Source of the DNA: Paragonimus westermani
Lineage: Eukaryota; Platyhelminthes; Trematoda; Plagiorchiida; Troglotrematidae
DNA length: 64,000 bases
Direction of reading: 5' to 3'
NCBI GenBank assembly: GCA_008508345.1
Contig: QNGE01000109.1
Coordinates: forward strand, 62,001 to 126,000
In this document: piece after piece, positions 1-13,126 of the stretch
How positions within the stretch are numbered: the stretch's first letter is position 1
How the letters are laid out: each line of letters starts with the position of its first letter
The notes under the pieces: model-generated
The model's database searches: none
Seen by the model: only the letters and a program-made list of their open reading frames with translations
What the model was told of the DNA's origin: nothing
Translations under genes and position numbers: made by a program

Positions 1-3000
1 GCACTTTGGTGAACTTTTTCTTTTCTCAATCTGAAACTAAGATATTTTATCATCAGCCACCGACTAGCAAAGATTGTATGGTTTATTGGATGGAAGGCCT
101 CAGGATGAGCTTTCGGGCAGCAGGCTACTAGTTTTTGCAAGGTGTGGTATGCCACAATAAACTAAAAAAGAAAAAACATAACCTTGGACTTACGTAGTTA
201 ATAACTAACAGATTGACGTACATCTGATTAAAAGCGCGCCAAATGAAGATTACTACGATTATTTTTAGTTGGTTTGTTTCTTTATTCCTCGGTTAATTTT
301 GTTTTGTAACTTTAATGCACTGCAAAAAATTAACTACAACACAGCTGTCTTAGTTTACTTTTGAACAATTTATCAGTCTTCTGTTGATATCAGCCAACTA
401 GTTGCAACATCTTGCGCATAAAGGTCAATCCGAAATTTAAGCTGAAAGCAAAAGCTGATAATTACACGACGTTTATATTTTTCTGTTTTTACAGAACATT
501 CCTCGTCTTTCATACACGCTAACAAGTGAAGATCATCCAAATCTAAATCGCATGCAATGTATATGTCAAAATACGAGGCGGATGTGTGCAGATAAAGTGA
601 TTTTCAACTAGTCGTTTCATTGATTAAGATCATAGGCCAAACCGGTGACCTTTCATTCATGAAGCTATTGAAGGTCGCCGCTCTAACTTTCCTTCACTAC
701 CAGTTGTTAACGAATACGTGTGTTCCAACTACTCAAGTTTCTTTTCCTTCGATCTTACGTAAACGCTACTTTAAACATCTGGTTTACACACACTACAGCA
801 ACACAGTATGACATTGGAAAGACCCAGAAACCAAGATTAATTCGTCATGTTGGTCATATGTTGTCAACACCTCGAAGCCTGCTTCGTACACCGAAACCAA
901 TAATTAAAAGAATTATAGCAAAAATAAGGGTTAATTAAAAATTTCCAGAATAATTAGACGTCATATATCATTCTGTCCTCCAGCGATTAATCGGTGGCGC
1001 TGCTAAACAGCCACATTTAGTCCAATTTCAATATCTACGGTACATTGCAGCTCTGTTTCAGCAAACCCAGTTTTTGGCACATGACATTGCTTTTTACGCT
1101 CATATGCAAAACATCGGAATGATGTGTAAAAAGTGGAAAACTTTGTCAACACCCGACTGATGGAGCAGACTAAAACGACAGGAATGGAAGTCTGCTTTCC
1201 TGCAGTAACGTCGTATTTCTGTGAAAAAAATATTACACATCTTGAGACCTCTCCGATTCTGTTTGTTCCATTTCACACATTGGGTATCCAACTTTCAAAA
1301 TCTTTAAAAACAGATCAACAACAATACATGTTTCTATCTTCACTCATTCGATTGTCTTCTGGACCGTAAATATTTGTTGAATGATATAAATTACAAGATG
1401 AGGTCAAATACAGGAGTGGTTCTTATAGGTGAATAATGAGTATGCATTCACAACAGATGATTTTGACACTTTTCTGGAAAATTGCAGACATTTCGTAACA
1501 TCTGGGTGGGCCTTCTTCTCATCGTATTCGAATAAAGGCATGAGGCTCAGATCTTGCAGCTGCTAGTGCCCAACACTAGTGTTTTTCGTCACAATGAAGG
1601 TTCGCACCTTTGACACGTTTACATTAGACAACCTTGTTGACCACAATACTGTATGATGTGTAAACGTTTAACCACATACGCTTGTGAGCACTATTTTTTG
1701 GTTAGGTCATGTGCTTTTCTTAATAAAGGATGTAGAATTATTCCTGTTAACTTCACTCCATCACCTCTTAGCCAAGATTATGAGATGCTCAAAGTGGCGT
1801 GTTCGTAACGCTTCTTGATGCTCACCCTCAAATAAACACTCCACAATCGGTTTCTGACCTGCTTGGACCCATCAGACAGAGATATTCTAAATGGGTGATC
1901 GAAACGGCTACTCTTCGCTTTACGAGACAATGCTACTTTTCACCCAGCCACTCCTTCCACCGACGTTCTTGTGATGGAAGAGTTTCAGTCAGGCTACTGT
2001 CGTCTGATTAAGCCAGATAAGGATCAATCCAGTGGTGGAATATTAATTGAAGGGGGCCATCATGAGGCAGTAAAAACACCATGTGGTGCCTTGGAACCGC
2101 AGTTAGTACAACCTGGTAACCCGAGGAGGACTGTGTCTATCCACACTAATGGCGTGAGCACACGCTATAACCCAAATACATACAAACTCCCCCAATATAG
2201 TCGTTGCTGACAAAACTGATGGCCGAGCGGATGAGGACATCGTCCCATAACGCAATGGGTAGTTACGGAGGCTGACTGTGCCCATACACAATAATCGAGT
2301 GAAAACAAGCCATAACCCAACTACTTAAAACAGATCGCTTCGACTAATACGTCCAGGATCATTATTAGTGATGAAAAATCAGAGATATCTGAGTACGGAG
2401 GACGCCGCACCTATCAACTAATCATATTTATGAATTTTAAAAAATGATCTGCCGGGGGTCTTGCCATAATGCGAAAACTGATATTTAGTGTGACTGGTGT
2501 TCAGTTTGCAATGAGTAGTTTATTATCGAGTACTTCCACTGTGTGTTGGTATAGTACTAAACGCAAATAAATCTTTAAGTCCGTTATGAACAAATGAAGA
2601 GTTAAAACCTTCAGAAAATAAATTACTACAGTTCGGCACATGCAGCAAATCGTTTTTTTGCAGTTGAGGTAATACAGGTGGATTTTAACCATTTTCACTG
2701 CCACTCATTTTCTGCCCTTTGACGTGCTAGTCGGAAGTTAGAATGCGCAGTGTCTGGCTGTCGCACCGACACAGGAGAATCTCAGTTATTTGTAGTTTTT
2801 TATAATAATAAAAACTGCTAACCTGTGGCTGGTGATCAGAAAATGCACCCCTAAGCTGACAAACAATGTTTCAAAAATGATATTCAGTGTAGTGACCTTT
2901 AGCTTGTGTCAATTTTACGACGGTCACAGTATTCGCTAGACTGTTTGTTTAGCAATTTAGTAAAAGGATGTGAAATTAGTCACCGGCCTCAGACCTTTTC

Positions 3001-6000
3001 TGCGAAAGGCATCATTGAAGATTTAGTGACCACATCATAAAGTTGTTCACACGCCTTACGTAGGTATTTGCGATAGATTTTGGCGAGGCTGAGGCAGCAC
3101 GGTCGCAGAACAAGACGTGGTCAGGGTGCGTCAGTTGCAAACTTACTTGTAATTCATCCGCTTCGGCATGAAAAACAAAAACCAATGAAAATCAGCCCGT
3201 GAAGCAAAAATTTTTCAACTTAATAATAATCAAATCATTTTGTTAGGTTAAACGCACTCAGTCACTTCCATAATCTCTGACCATATTGTGCGAACTAATT
3301 TGTCGGTCTTTAAATCATGTGCTAAGTTGTATTTCTTTGGCTGCGTTTAGTCTTTGTATGCATCAGCTATCTCTGTTAAAATCCAACATCTATTTTGCTC
3401 CAACTGTAGACGGAAGCACCGTTCTCTGACGACACACTTGGTTTTTAAAATCATTTGGCATGCACTGTGACTTCTGCTGAACGGTCCGGCAGAAATATTT
3501 TGTCCGCATTCAGTTTGTTTGGAGAAGCTTCCCCAAAGGAGCATTTTGCACCAGGGTTGCTTGACATTAATGTTTATCTACTAGAAGGTTATCTATGGCA
3601 ACCGCAGACTCGAATGCGAGGATCACTAAACCTGAGGGGTTCGATTCGAAGTTATGAACACCAAAACAGAGCTGTCCATGCTTCTCCAAGTTTATTCCCA
3701 TGATCACGCGGCGAGTTTCGCACATTCCCCTGACCTTTTAAAACACGTTTAGAGATAAGATGTCTACATATATCTTAGTAATCAAAGATGTACTACATCA
3801 AATGAGAAGCATTCTGAGCAGGTCAACCATACGTAGAAATAAATCATACTATAACCGGCTGCCAAAAAGCTGTTGCATATTCTGAGAACTAACGGTGACT
3901 GACTATTTTTGGCAAAACAGCGGCTTGCATCAGATTCACTAACAACCATACTTTCGCTGCTGTCAGACGAAGGAGATATGGTTGAGTTGCGTCGTGCGTC
4001 AGCATTTAGATGGTAAACGGAGGCGTACTCAGATTCATGTTATTTCACAATCCACAGCAAACGGGAAAAGTTAATCATAGCGGTTTACCTGAAGCGGACC
4101 CGAAACGGTAGGCTTCTGGGCTTCTGCGTTTGCCCGAATTATTCGAATGTCGACATTGTTTATAAGAATCGGATTTACCCGACACGAATACGATCCAATC
4201 AAACTGACATACTTTTTCCATATAATTCTACGTTATGTAAGATGTCTTGAGTGAAGTGCACAAAGAATGAACCATTGAGTATATTTTTGTTAGCCAGTGA
4301 AAATTTGGTCCAACAGACCTGCAGAAAGCGATTTGTTCAACTCCACCCATATGATCATAGTCTTGTGAACCGAGGGTGGGATCGATGCTGATGATTATGC
4401 AATTGAGCTTCAAACCTTTTACCAAATTTTTCAGTTTTGAGGATCACTATATAAAATTCTACGAATACTTGTCGAGTATGAATCATTTACCGGTTTCCAT
4501 TGTTAAAATCCTTGGAGTATGGATTGAAAGATTTAGAGAAACTATTAGTGGCCTATGAAATTCTGGTTTTTTGCTGTGATAAACACTACAATTCTGTACC
4601 TTGTAGTCCGTGCAATAAAATAGACAAAATGCCAGCTTCCTGGTAAAGTAACATACTGGTGAAAATAACGAAGTAGTTTTCCATCGCATGACATCAGCTT
4701 GGTTGCCAGCAAGTCTGGATGTCCGATTATCTAAAACCTTTAATTTCTACTTGAAACTTTGTTAAGCTATCGACCGCTTCTACACTGTTTTTATCTGCCA
4801 CATTCAAACCTTGGAAGAAATTGACCTCAGGTGAACGAGTGAAACGTGGTTCACTATGTATGTTTGTATGTGTGTAAGTTGCGCACTGGAGGGGACTGCA
4901 GACTCAGCAGGAGCCCATGACCGGTATCGAGGGTATCTATCAACAATTAGAATTGCCTGTCAGTTTTCATTACCCCAGCTACTATCTACCAAAGACATTG
5001 GCCGCCACTGATAATCGGAACAGTGTGCACAACTGGTTGTGATTCTATGCGGTAGGAACAGTGTCCGCCGATCGCCGAAAATCTCCGCGTTATCTGTTAG
5101 TACTATTGAATTTGGTTACCAGTGCCTGCTCCATTGGAACCGGTTGAACGTAATGCACTTGTTGTTCAAAGATTATCCTACTTTGTGTCGCTGTGGTTGA
5201 TCACGCTGCGCTAAGATGGGTTGTTAAGGACACTGAATAGATAAAACTAGACCTCACTAACAGTGTATTCTAACGTCCGTACTTCGGTAGTCTTCACGAA
5301 CGCAATGTTATACGGGCTTCATGATTTTCCATAAAATTATGCCGGGCAGAAAATCCATTCTGCCAATCAGCGGTTCATAAAGCACTAAGAAAGAGGACAG
5401 CTTGTGCAGTTGTAACAAACAGTAACATCAATTTAAAATACATGCTCCAGATAACCCACCGCGCTTTCATCAAAGTTCTTTATCTTGCAACAACTAAAAG
5501 TAACAAGTTCGGGAATCACTAATTTGACAAATCTTGGCAGACGTACAAATCTACAATTCCAAATAAAAAGTGGAGGTTTCTTAATTCTATGCGGTTCACT
5601 TATTTTATTGTAAATCAGGTTTGGTTACTGTTTAAAGGGCGAAATTTAGTGTTGGAGCGATATAAGAACAGCTAATAAACGATCATAATTTCACAACTCC
5701 ACATTCACTCCCAGGACGACAAAACAATAAATTGCGGGACACATTTTCGGGATAAATTAGGTGTCATAATAGAGCGCGAACGACAAGTGTAGCCTCTTGA
5801 ACTTCTCAAATTCTTCAAAGGAACTACCGGATAGAGACGCTTGGTTTAGTGGTGGTAAATATTTCACCTGAGAAGTTTTTAAACCAGAAATGGTCGTCAA
5901 CATGTGGCTTACTAATTCGGTCACATCATCTCCGTTTCTTATTGTGCAGAATGAAGAATTGTTTTTTCCAGTTCTGAGTTGTTATTAATGCGTACTGACA

Positions 6001-6348
6001 AAAATATGGACGGCATCCGGTTTGAAATCTCTTAGTACGACAGATGCTATGCCAACCATTGCATCATTGAAACTATTTCCGTTTAGGATGTAAATCAAAC
6101 TGAAAGATCTATTGTTTGCACCAACTGCCATACAGTATGCAAATATTTGGAGAAGGATCTCGTTAGATCAGTGAAATACGTCCCGGTTTCTCCCAGAAAT
6201 ATGAAACTACTACTTAACGTCACTACTTACGTAAGTCGAGACACCTCGTAAAGTAAAAGACCACTTATCCCTTCGTTAGTATTAATTCTGTATCGTTGAG
6301 CCACTGTGGACGTTTTAGTTTGCTGTGAAAGTCCGAGAGCCTATCAAA
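1..6348. other. Non-coding stretch with no recognisable gene
   Basis: Only short, compositionally random open frames are visible on both strands. The one local pattern is a diverged direct duplication: a segment near 2125 (key words actgtgtctat and cgctataaccc) recurs near 2270 (actgtgcccat and gccataaccc), a spacing of about 140 bp. A short motif at about 1829-1852 resembles segments at 22.37 and 28.26 kb. Confidence 0.6.
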
Positions 6349-6696
6349 ATGCGTCGAACAAGTCAAAACAAACTGAACAACAAAAATGACAAGATACCAC
6401 TGAAACAACCGGTTTTATTTATCACAAACTATTCCACAACACTTCGCTATCAACCAGGCAAAGCTTTTCCATATACTATTGACAAAACAAAATGCGGTCA
6501 TCATCTTTATGTAAGAGTAATTACACATATACCATTACCTAGTGAGGTGTGTGCGAAACTTTCTGTTCGTAAAGTTAGTAATGTACCAATTGTACCCAAA
6601 CAGGTTTTTAAAACACTGCCGGTGTATTTTGTTTCGTATTGGGGTCTTACCGTACACCTCTCCCCAAACAGGTGGTACGAAAATTCCCGGGAATGA
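6349..6696 (+). CDS. Unrecognised 115-residue ATG open frame (doubtful)
   Basis: This frame starts at a true ATG with an A at -3 and encodes a basic, hydrophilic protein of about 115 residues, rich in K, N, T and P. It is among the longer single frames in the AT-rich part of the window. Its length alone is not significant for 64 kb, and no family motif is visible. A possible donor lies at AACAG|GTTTTT inside the frame, so it could be an exon rather than an intact small gene. Neighbouring DNA shows no promoter or poly(A) signal that I could tie to it. A chance frame is the main alternative. Confidence 0.18.
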   Translation: MRRTSQNKLNNKNDKIPLKQPVLFITNYSTTLRYQPGKAFPYTIDKTKCGHHLYVRVITHIPLPSEVCAKLSVRKVSNVPIVPKQVFKTLPVYFVSYWGLTVHLSPNRWYENSRE

Positions 6697-9600
6697 TTTG
6701 TGCCATACTAATCTACTCAAGTGTGCACAAGGAGATTGATAGTTTAATCTTCCGCCATAAGTGGTAACTTAACGTGCAAATACCGGTTGGGATCTTATCG
6801 ACAATAAGAATTCCACTGGTACATACATGTTGGTTTGAAATATACTACTTTCCAATATGATTTTTCTATCCAGTTTTAATTTGCCTTAACAAAACTTAAT
6901 AGAATACTGAAACAGTTGGATAAGTTTCCTACGAAATTGACCAGAAATTTTCTGCCTATTCTTGGTCTAGAACACTCAGTAAAATGTTGGTTCTAACATC
7001 TCTGTTATGGTATACCATCGTTGATACTGTGACAATCTCATTCCATACAACACACTTAGTCGCTCAAAAATAGCAGGTACTACCTTGTTCGAAGTAATAT
7101 GTGTACCTAGTGATTCAGAATAAAAAATGCTCAACAAATTTGCTTCTAACCAAAGGATCTGCGCCTACTCCACTTGTTGAAAAACTCGAATGTTTCACAT
7201 CGACCTATGGTCAGTTCGCAATAAGCCACGTAGACTCCAACCAAAATGTTATAATCTAAAAGTGGAACATACAATCGTTTTCGATCCAATCAAGTTATTA
7301 GTGATAATTGCTAAAAAATACATACAAACGGCAAATAGTTTAACAGTAAACTCTTCACGATCCTGAACATTGTGACATACTTTATAGACTGTAATTTAAC
7401 TTACCCACATATTGCCGAATTCCTATCACAGCGATAAATACAATAAGCAATCCTCCAGTGAACTGATAATTTAGTTGGTCAACAAAATCCACACCTTCTC
7501 CTCCATACGGCGTATAAAAAACTTTGCCTATACGAAGCACAGAATCCGGATTCATAATCTGTTTGCTGATACAAGGTTAGATTTACCAAGATTAGGCGGA
7601 CCAACAATTTCCAGGTTACGAGGCTTTCTTATTCGGACCAAAACCAGATTAGTAATGTGAGTGTGTCGTTTGGTACAAATGAACTTTTGGATTCCACTCG
7701 ATTTTGTCATCGTCATCGGTCATCTTATTGCGTCTTGGTTAACAGATATGGTTCTTAGCGAGCTGGACAGGCGCATACTTCAAATGGTCGACTGGACTGA
7801 CTGTTTACTTGAAAGAGCCGAGGGGCTCAAATCCGGTTGGGAGTGAACAGGCATAGTATCATAGTTCATGACAAAAAGGCGCACACACGTGAAGCAGCCA
7901 GCTGATTTCAGTGAGACGGCTTCCCTGTGTCTAAGTTGCACAGCTCATAAGACGTGTCCCGGATGAGTGATGGTTTGAACGAACTTTAAACTCTGGTCGT
8001 CTATGTATTTTAGCCACACGATTGTGGCACAGACACACTTCCCTGGGATTGCAACAATCGTCCTGTTGGGAATGTGACTTGACGACACTGACACATCAGT
8101 GCACACGCTAACAGACACACGCCCACATAAGCAAACGGAGGCGATCGCATGATGACCACATACACACACACACGCGGACAGCAAGTAACTACGACGTGAT
8201 GCGGCTTGGGATCTGACCGACAATGACGTCGATTTGGTCGTGCTGCATTTGCCTTGTTGACGCGGACAATAGTAGCCACTTTGAATGCGCTGACTAATCC
8301 CGGAGTATACGTAGACAAGGTCAGCAGTGAGCAACATCAAAAGAACTATGCCGTCTGATGGGTAGATAGAAAAATTTGTCAGGAACTCTAGTGAATGTGT
8401 CCAAGTTCTGGGTTAATTACGGTGCATTTCATGAAATAAAACTAGCGATTAACATCTTTTTGCTGAGGGAATTTATTATTTAATACAGTGATGAGATTAA
8501 TGAGATTAGGACAACGTTATTGCAAAATATGTTTTAGAATAACTTTTATTCCCAGTTTGCCTACCAGTTCAAAAATATTTCACTGCAATTACGCTCTGTG
8601 AGAGACTTCGCAGTAATATTGTAGATGGTGTTATAGGACTGTGGTGTTTTGTATTTTTAAAGCAACCACGTCCATTGCTTCTCGTGCACCACGTCGAACA
8701 CATATGAAACAAGTGCAATGTGTAACGCTGTATTTCGTAAAGGTGACTTTTTCCAGCGGGTCCTGTATTCTCAAGTTTTAATAGATATCCACCAGACTGT
8801 TCTGGATTCATCAGTTTTATTCAGTAGAAAATTGAAATTGCTAATTTATCAGAAGCGTAGGCATTACAGGGAATTCAGATTTCGAAACCATCCGGAGGAC
8901 TAACACAATACACCATCATTCTACGATAATATCACGAAGATTTTTATTATTCTTGTGTAAAGGGCATTCAAGTAATTATAACTGTACCCCGTGAGAAAGT
9001 CACAATGACTCCGAAATGTTCTTGCTTAGAATATAGTTAAGTGACCCATAGTTTGATGAAATTCTTGCTTCTTTTTATATCCTATCCGTTCGGCCAGGTT
9101 CTGCGAGCGGAAATGTTACGTAATCGCTTTCAAATAAACGTTCTTCGGCCAACCAATATGCGCAAAATTGCGACAAAATAAACTGTTCTAATCTTTATAT
9201 TATGGTTTCTCCTTGTGTCTGGCCCCATCCGAGAGAATTGTTTCAGGAATTTCGTCAGTCAACCGTCGGAAACGAAGCTAAAACTAACGACTGGTAATTG
9301 ATCTGAGCGTCCGCAGGTATGTTTCATTCTACTTTCACGTCCCTATCAAACGTGATGTATGTGCTCAATCTGACGAACATAAGAAGCTGACTGCAGTCTT
9401 TCTTCATTTCGTGATCGCTCTTGAGTAGGTTCACGGTGTGACTGTACGCATTTTTTGATCGGTATTCCCATTAACGCGGATTCCGAACAATGTAACTGTG
9501 GTGATACTTCCAACATTTGAAAATCGATTAGTTGGGATTTTCTTCTTCACTCACACTACCGAACACACAGTCAACTATTCGTGAGCTCCGTCGAATCTAC

Positions 9601-10293
9601 CGTACCGTACTACAGTAATTCAGATCGTTTAACTTGCTACGTTACCACCCACTGGTTTCTGTCTGTTACGCAAGATGTTTTGTTTGAAGTCACGCAAATC
9701 TAGAAGCGAATACTATCCGGGTGCACATTCAAATTGTATTCATCATTCTGTTCAAAAACTGAGGTCGTATATCCCTGTAACTGACTACGTGCTGCAACTG
9801 TTACCGACTTTACTTCAGAATGCATCCCCAATGAAAATTCCGTTTCATTCTGGCGGTGCAGAAAATCCCAAAACAAGGAGATTTCGAAGGCTGGCTTGAC
9901 TAGGCCTGAGTAATCCGACTAGGAAATATATAATTTGCTTCTAAGGGAAGAAACGTTATATAGTAGCTTCACAGTTGCCAGCGCCCACAACTGACTTATA
10001 CAATTGTAAGTCGACAGTTTATCCTTCACAATTCAAATGTCTTTTGATAAGTTAACCGTTTTCAAATTTTCACAAAAATCTGCTGGTTTGTGAAATTTTG
10101 AATTAATTTTCTAGCCCACTGTAAATTAAACCGCAATCAAAAGTAATGTGTTTAATACATGTTGACAAACCTTTTCTTTACACTGATTACTTTGGAAGGC
10201 TTCACTCACTCGAAGTAATGATAGCTGTATGCCTCAGTATTAAAACTAGGTATTTTTACTCATGGTACTTGATTTACCAAACGATATACTCAG
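6697..10293. other. Non-coding stretch with a CA-rich patch
   Basis: No gene was recognised. Positions about 8085-8185 are enriched in CA dinucleotides, with a perfect 12-nt AC run at 8162-8173. This explains the overlapping Cys/Val-rich minus-strand frames there. Positions about 7955-8000, read on the minus strand, resemble 49.92-49.97 kb on the plus strand at both DNA and peptide level (shared peptide core KFVQT..HP), suggesting an unclassified dispersed repeat. Confidence 0.5.
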
Positions 10294-10478
10294 AGTTGCG
10301 AGATCCCGATGAGAAAATATTCAGGCCCATAAATCTGGAGCCGAAAGACAATAAAGGATCGCTAATGACAGTTACCCGCACTCTTCTTTCCGGCGTGGTT
10401 TCAAAAAAGATGACATACCGAAGAGTACCTTGGCTAATCTGGAAACTGGATGCAGAACAATTCATGGTGGCATTGTAA
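10294..10478 (+). CDS. Possible exon, product not recognised
   Basis: An acceptor-like gatatactcag precedes a frame that stays open to a TAA at 10476-10478. The encoded segment is charged and mixed in composition (begins ELRDPDEKIF, later RRVPWLIWKLD), unlike the low-complexity frames around it. The first two bases would complete a codon from an upstream exon. A weak donor (GAAGA|GTACCT) inside the frame could end the exon earlier. No family is recognised, and chance cannot be excluded. Confidence 0.25.
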
Positions 10479-11799
10479 ACGACTTATTGAGAAATCTTGG
10501 CTGGAAGTGTTCGCCAATTTTATCCAGTGGACTGTGCCAAATGGAACTGCTTGATGCAACCACGTCAGTCAGGCCGAGGAGGTGAAACTGAAGGTTAACT
10601 GTGCTGTACGTCCAGTAATTGGCTGTATCAAACTGCGCGTCCAATTAGGGCTGATCCAAAGAGCATAAGGAAGAGTTTTATACTTGCAACAGTGCTTTCC
10701 TCCGAGCCTGGAAAACCTAATCGTGAATGATCCGCATTTCTCTCGTCAACAATTTATCGCGAACACCAACTCAACTTGTAAGTGGGTGTAGAAATTTCAG
10801 TAATACTGAAAGGCTTGAAACAGTTTCAAGTGTAAATAATGCTCACAATAATGGGGGGAATCCGTTACTCCCATCTTGTTTACTAGTAATGTGGATTAAG
10901 CAAGCCTCAGCCCCATGACAGTCAGACTCTTAAGTCAGATCACATGGATAAAGTCACGCTGTTAGTTTAAAGATTCCGAACGAGCAGACGTCTTGTATGG
11001 TAAAAATTGCAGAGAGATATCCAAACTTGGCGTTTCCACAACGGGTCTGTGTGCTTATTTCCACCGCATTTCGCTTCAATTTTTTAACCTTATATTCAAC
11101 AGTGTTAATCTTCACTGACGCAATGTCGACGAATTTCACAAGTCAGCTGTAACAGTAAATACTACTGAGTAATGAACTGCATATTCACTTCATCTTCAAA
11201 GCTAAGGTGTACTATCCTAGCGGTTTTGTTTATTTCTATCCGCTACTGAACAACGTTACTGTTGCGTATCTTTCTGAGATAACTGGTGGTCAGAAGTTGA
11301 TGAGGCTGACAGTGATTGCCGTAGTTGAGCATCCAACCTTGTCAGATTTCAAATGTGGTCATTTGTGAACCCAGACAAAAATTTTGGTCAAAACCTGTCA
11401 ATGAAATTAAGGTGGATGTACATTTCCTGGATCTCCCTATTCTCTGGAAGAAAACACGTGATAGCGTTCTCCGGTGTTCAATCATATCTTCTAAGAGAGC
11501 CTACAATCTCGGATATTCGAGTGTTTGGTGGGAGTGAGAAGCAAATTCTGGTCGTCGTACTCCGGAAACGAAGCAGCTAGATGATGTGCTTGGTGTCAGG
11601 TGAGACACTGATAATATAGTCGGTTGATGCGATTGTGTGCACCACAAGGATCTTTTATACCGAATTTTTCATTTCAACTAAAAATATGTCAGTATGAAAA
11701 CAGGGAAAGCCGGATGGAACGCAACTACGACCAAATATTGCCCACACTGATGTCAGTAGTGGGTAGCACAAATTTGCTATTGTAGTATATTTCGGCACA
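10479..11799. other. Non-coding stretch, nothing recognised
   Basis: There is no convincing exon, repeat or RNA gene on either strand. The overlapping frames at 11.33-11.58 kb have no credible splice signals. Confidence 0.5.
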
Positions 11800-12120
11800 T
11801 TCATCTATCAATTTCAAACTGAGCACCACTCACGCCCGATCGTAGATTTCGCATCCAGACAGATATGTCAACAAGCATCTTTCGACAAGAAACCCCATAC
11901 TCGAGCTTCGCTTTTGTTATAACTCGTCATTTTCTGAACTAAACCTCCGGCCATGCTTTTACGGGGAAACGGAGTTGAACGCTGCGCAAGTGACCTCACA
12001 GTAAGCAGGAACAAATCACCATGTCTGAACACTGAGCTTGTAGACAGTTATCGATTTTATCTGGTAGAAGATTCATTTGCTACCTGTTAACTCAAGTAGT
12101 TAACACAACAATTGCATTCC
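11800..12120 (-). mobile_element. Old copy of the hammerhead-bearing SINE
   Basis: Read on the minus strand, this aligns along most of its length with the better preserved SINE at 57.39-57.82 kb. Shared blocks in plus-strand order are the body (cgcatccagacagata), the ribozyme region (actcgagcttcgct, then actcgtca), a tRNA-like block (ctccggccatgc), the head (gtgacctcacagtaagca) and a 5' block (cctgttaactcaagt). The ribozyme is dead: the CTGACGA core reads ATGACGA, GAAA reads GAAG, and the helix I strands no longer pair. The tRNA-like promoter boxes are also eroded. This is therefore an ancient insertion that transcribes nothing predictable. Outer ends are approximate. Confidence 0.65.
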
Positions 12121-12594
12121 ATGTCAGATGGCAAGGTCGTGCACTACTGGTGAACTCTAACACAAGCGATACGCAAATCTACTGCTTCTTCATGAAAGAC
12201 GCCTGCTGGAAAATTTACCCAAAGGAAGAAAGCTGTGATCAAACGTGAGTGATGTTCACCTTAACAGTATCCGCTCGCATTATATCAATGTAGCCATTTC
12301 CCAGGATTCTACTTGTCGCACCCCAGAAATTAACCGCTCAACATTGAATAGTCACGATCTGTAAATATGACTTGCAGACTTTTCCAATAGTTTGTCAGGT
12401 AGCGTCGAGAAGCACATGGCCCTCTCATTGCGAAGGGTTTTCAACCGCAACGCGAGTTTGTCACGACGTCACTTCCGAAGGACCAGTGCCACCAAACTGA
12501 AACTTCTTTCCAGTCAAATGGATGAAGCTTACATAAAAATGTTCATCAATTTCCTCGAATACAAGTGATAGCCATAACTGGAATATGGACAGTG

Positions 12595-12793
12595 AACACA
12601 ACCCAAATTTGAAACAGTTCATTCCCTTCAGAATTTTGAACAAAACCGTTAGGACACGAAAACTGGCAGATGCAAGCATTTCGTATTGACTCGTCAGTAC
12701 CATATTTACAATAACATGAAACGGGTTTTTTATATCGAGCAGTTAGGGGAGCAGGGTGGATAGTCAACTGGTGGTTTAGGAAAGGTCACTAAG
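12595..12793 (-). repeat. Inverted partial copy of the PLE 3' end (left arm)
   Basis: This arm is the reverse complement of 13000-13175, the 3' untranslated part of the adjacent Penelope-like element, with scattered mismatches and a small indel near the outer end. It stops next to the place where the coding remnant of the element ends in the right copy. Penelope-like elements are known for 5' ends joined to a truncated copy of themselves in inverted orientation, and this matches that layout. It contains an intact-core hammerhead at 12664-12702 on the minus strand. Its outer sequence (minus-strand gaagggaatgaactg) extends further than the right arm, so it preserves more of the 3' end. Confidence 0.75.
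12664..12702 (-). ncRNA. Minimal type I hammerhead ribozyme of a PLE
   Basis: Read on the minus strand, the 39 nt fold as a complete hammerhead. Helix I is TGGTA paired with TGCCA (five pairs including one G-U). The first core strand is CTGACGA. Helix II is a short GT/AC stem closed by CAAT. The second core strand is GAAA. Helix III is ATGC paired with GCAT around a two-base TT loop, followed by cleavage base C of the ATC triplet. Every invariant core base is present. Very short helix III and compact form are what is known for ribozymes in Penelope-like elements. Activity is inferred, and the two-pair helix II may make it weak. Confidence 0.75.
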
Positions 12794-12803
12794 GTCATGC
12801 AAG

Positions 12804-12995
12804 CAACCAGCGTCCGCAGTCGCAAGACACGTCCTGACCACTGGTCACGTTATCGACCCAATGTGTGCATTCAGAATCCTATTAGGTCACTCCAATCCAA
12901 GATTCTTGCGGTTTGCTGAGGCGGTCGCAATCAATCGACTGAAGCCGACCTTGTGTGTTCGGAAACAATTGCTCGTAAACTTGACCCTTCCCTGA
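12804..12995 (+). pseudogene. Penelope-like element: C-terminal end of the RT/endonuclease ORF
   Basis: A 63-codon open frame ends at TGA 12993-12995. It carries the hallmark C-terminus of Penelope-like proteins: ARHVLTTGHVIDPM, then FRILLGHSNPRFLRFAEA, then LKPTLCVRKQLL and NLTLP. The usual final tryptophan (LPW) is replaced by the stop, an expected TGG to TGA change. The upstream RT and GIY-YIG parts are missing, so the copy is 5'-truncated, as is common for these elements. The same segment, more damaged, occurs at 21.48-21.64 kb on the minus strand. Confidence 0.85.
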
Positions 12996-13087
12996 ACTTA
13001 GTGACCTTTCATAAACCACCAAGTGACTATCCACTCTGCTCCCCTAACTGCTCGATATGAAAAACCCGCTTCATGTTATTGTAAATA

Positions 13088-13126
13088 TGGTACTGACGAG
13101 TCAATACGTAATGCTTGCATCTGCCA
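13088..13126 (+). ncRNA. Inactivated hammerhead in the PLE right arm
   Basis: This copy is the same 39-nt design as 12664-12702 but on the plus strand. Helix I (TGGTA/TGCCA), the CTGACGA strand, helix II and helix III are conserved. The second core strand reads GTAA instead of GAAA, changing an invariant adenine. Known hammerhead biochemistry predicts loss of cleavage. It is a natural negative control for the left-arm copy. Confidence 0.7.

Noticed and set aside
7945..8340. 131- and 102-residue minus-strand frames
   Set aside because: They are produced largely by CA-rich low-complexity DNA, giving Cys/Val repeats. Only the small shared repeat core was kept.
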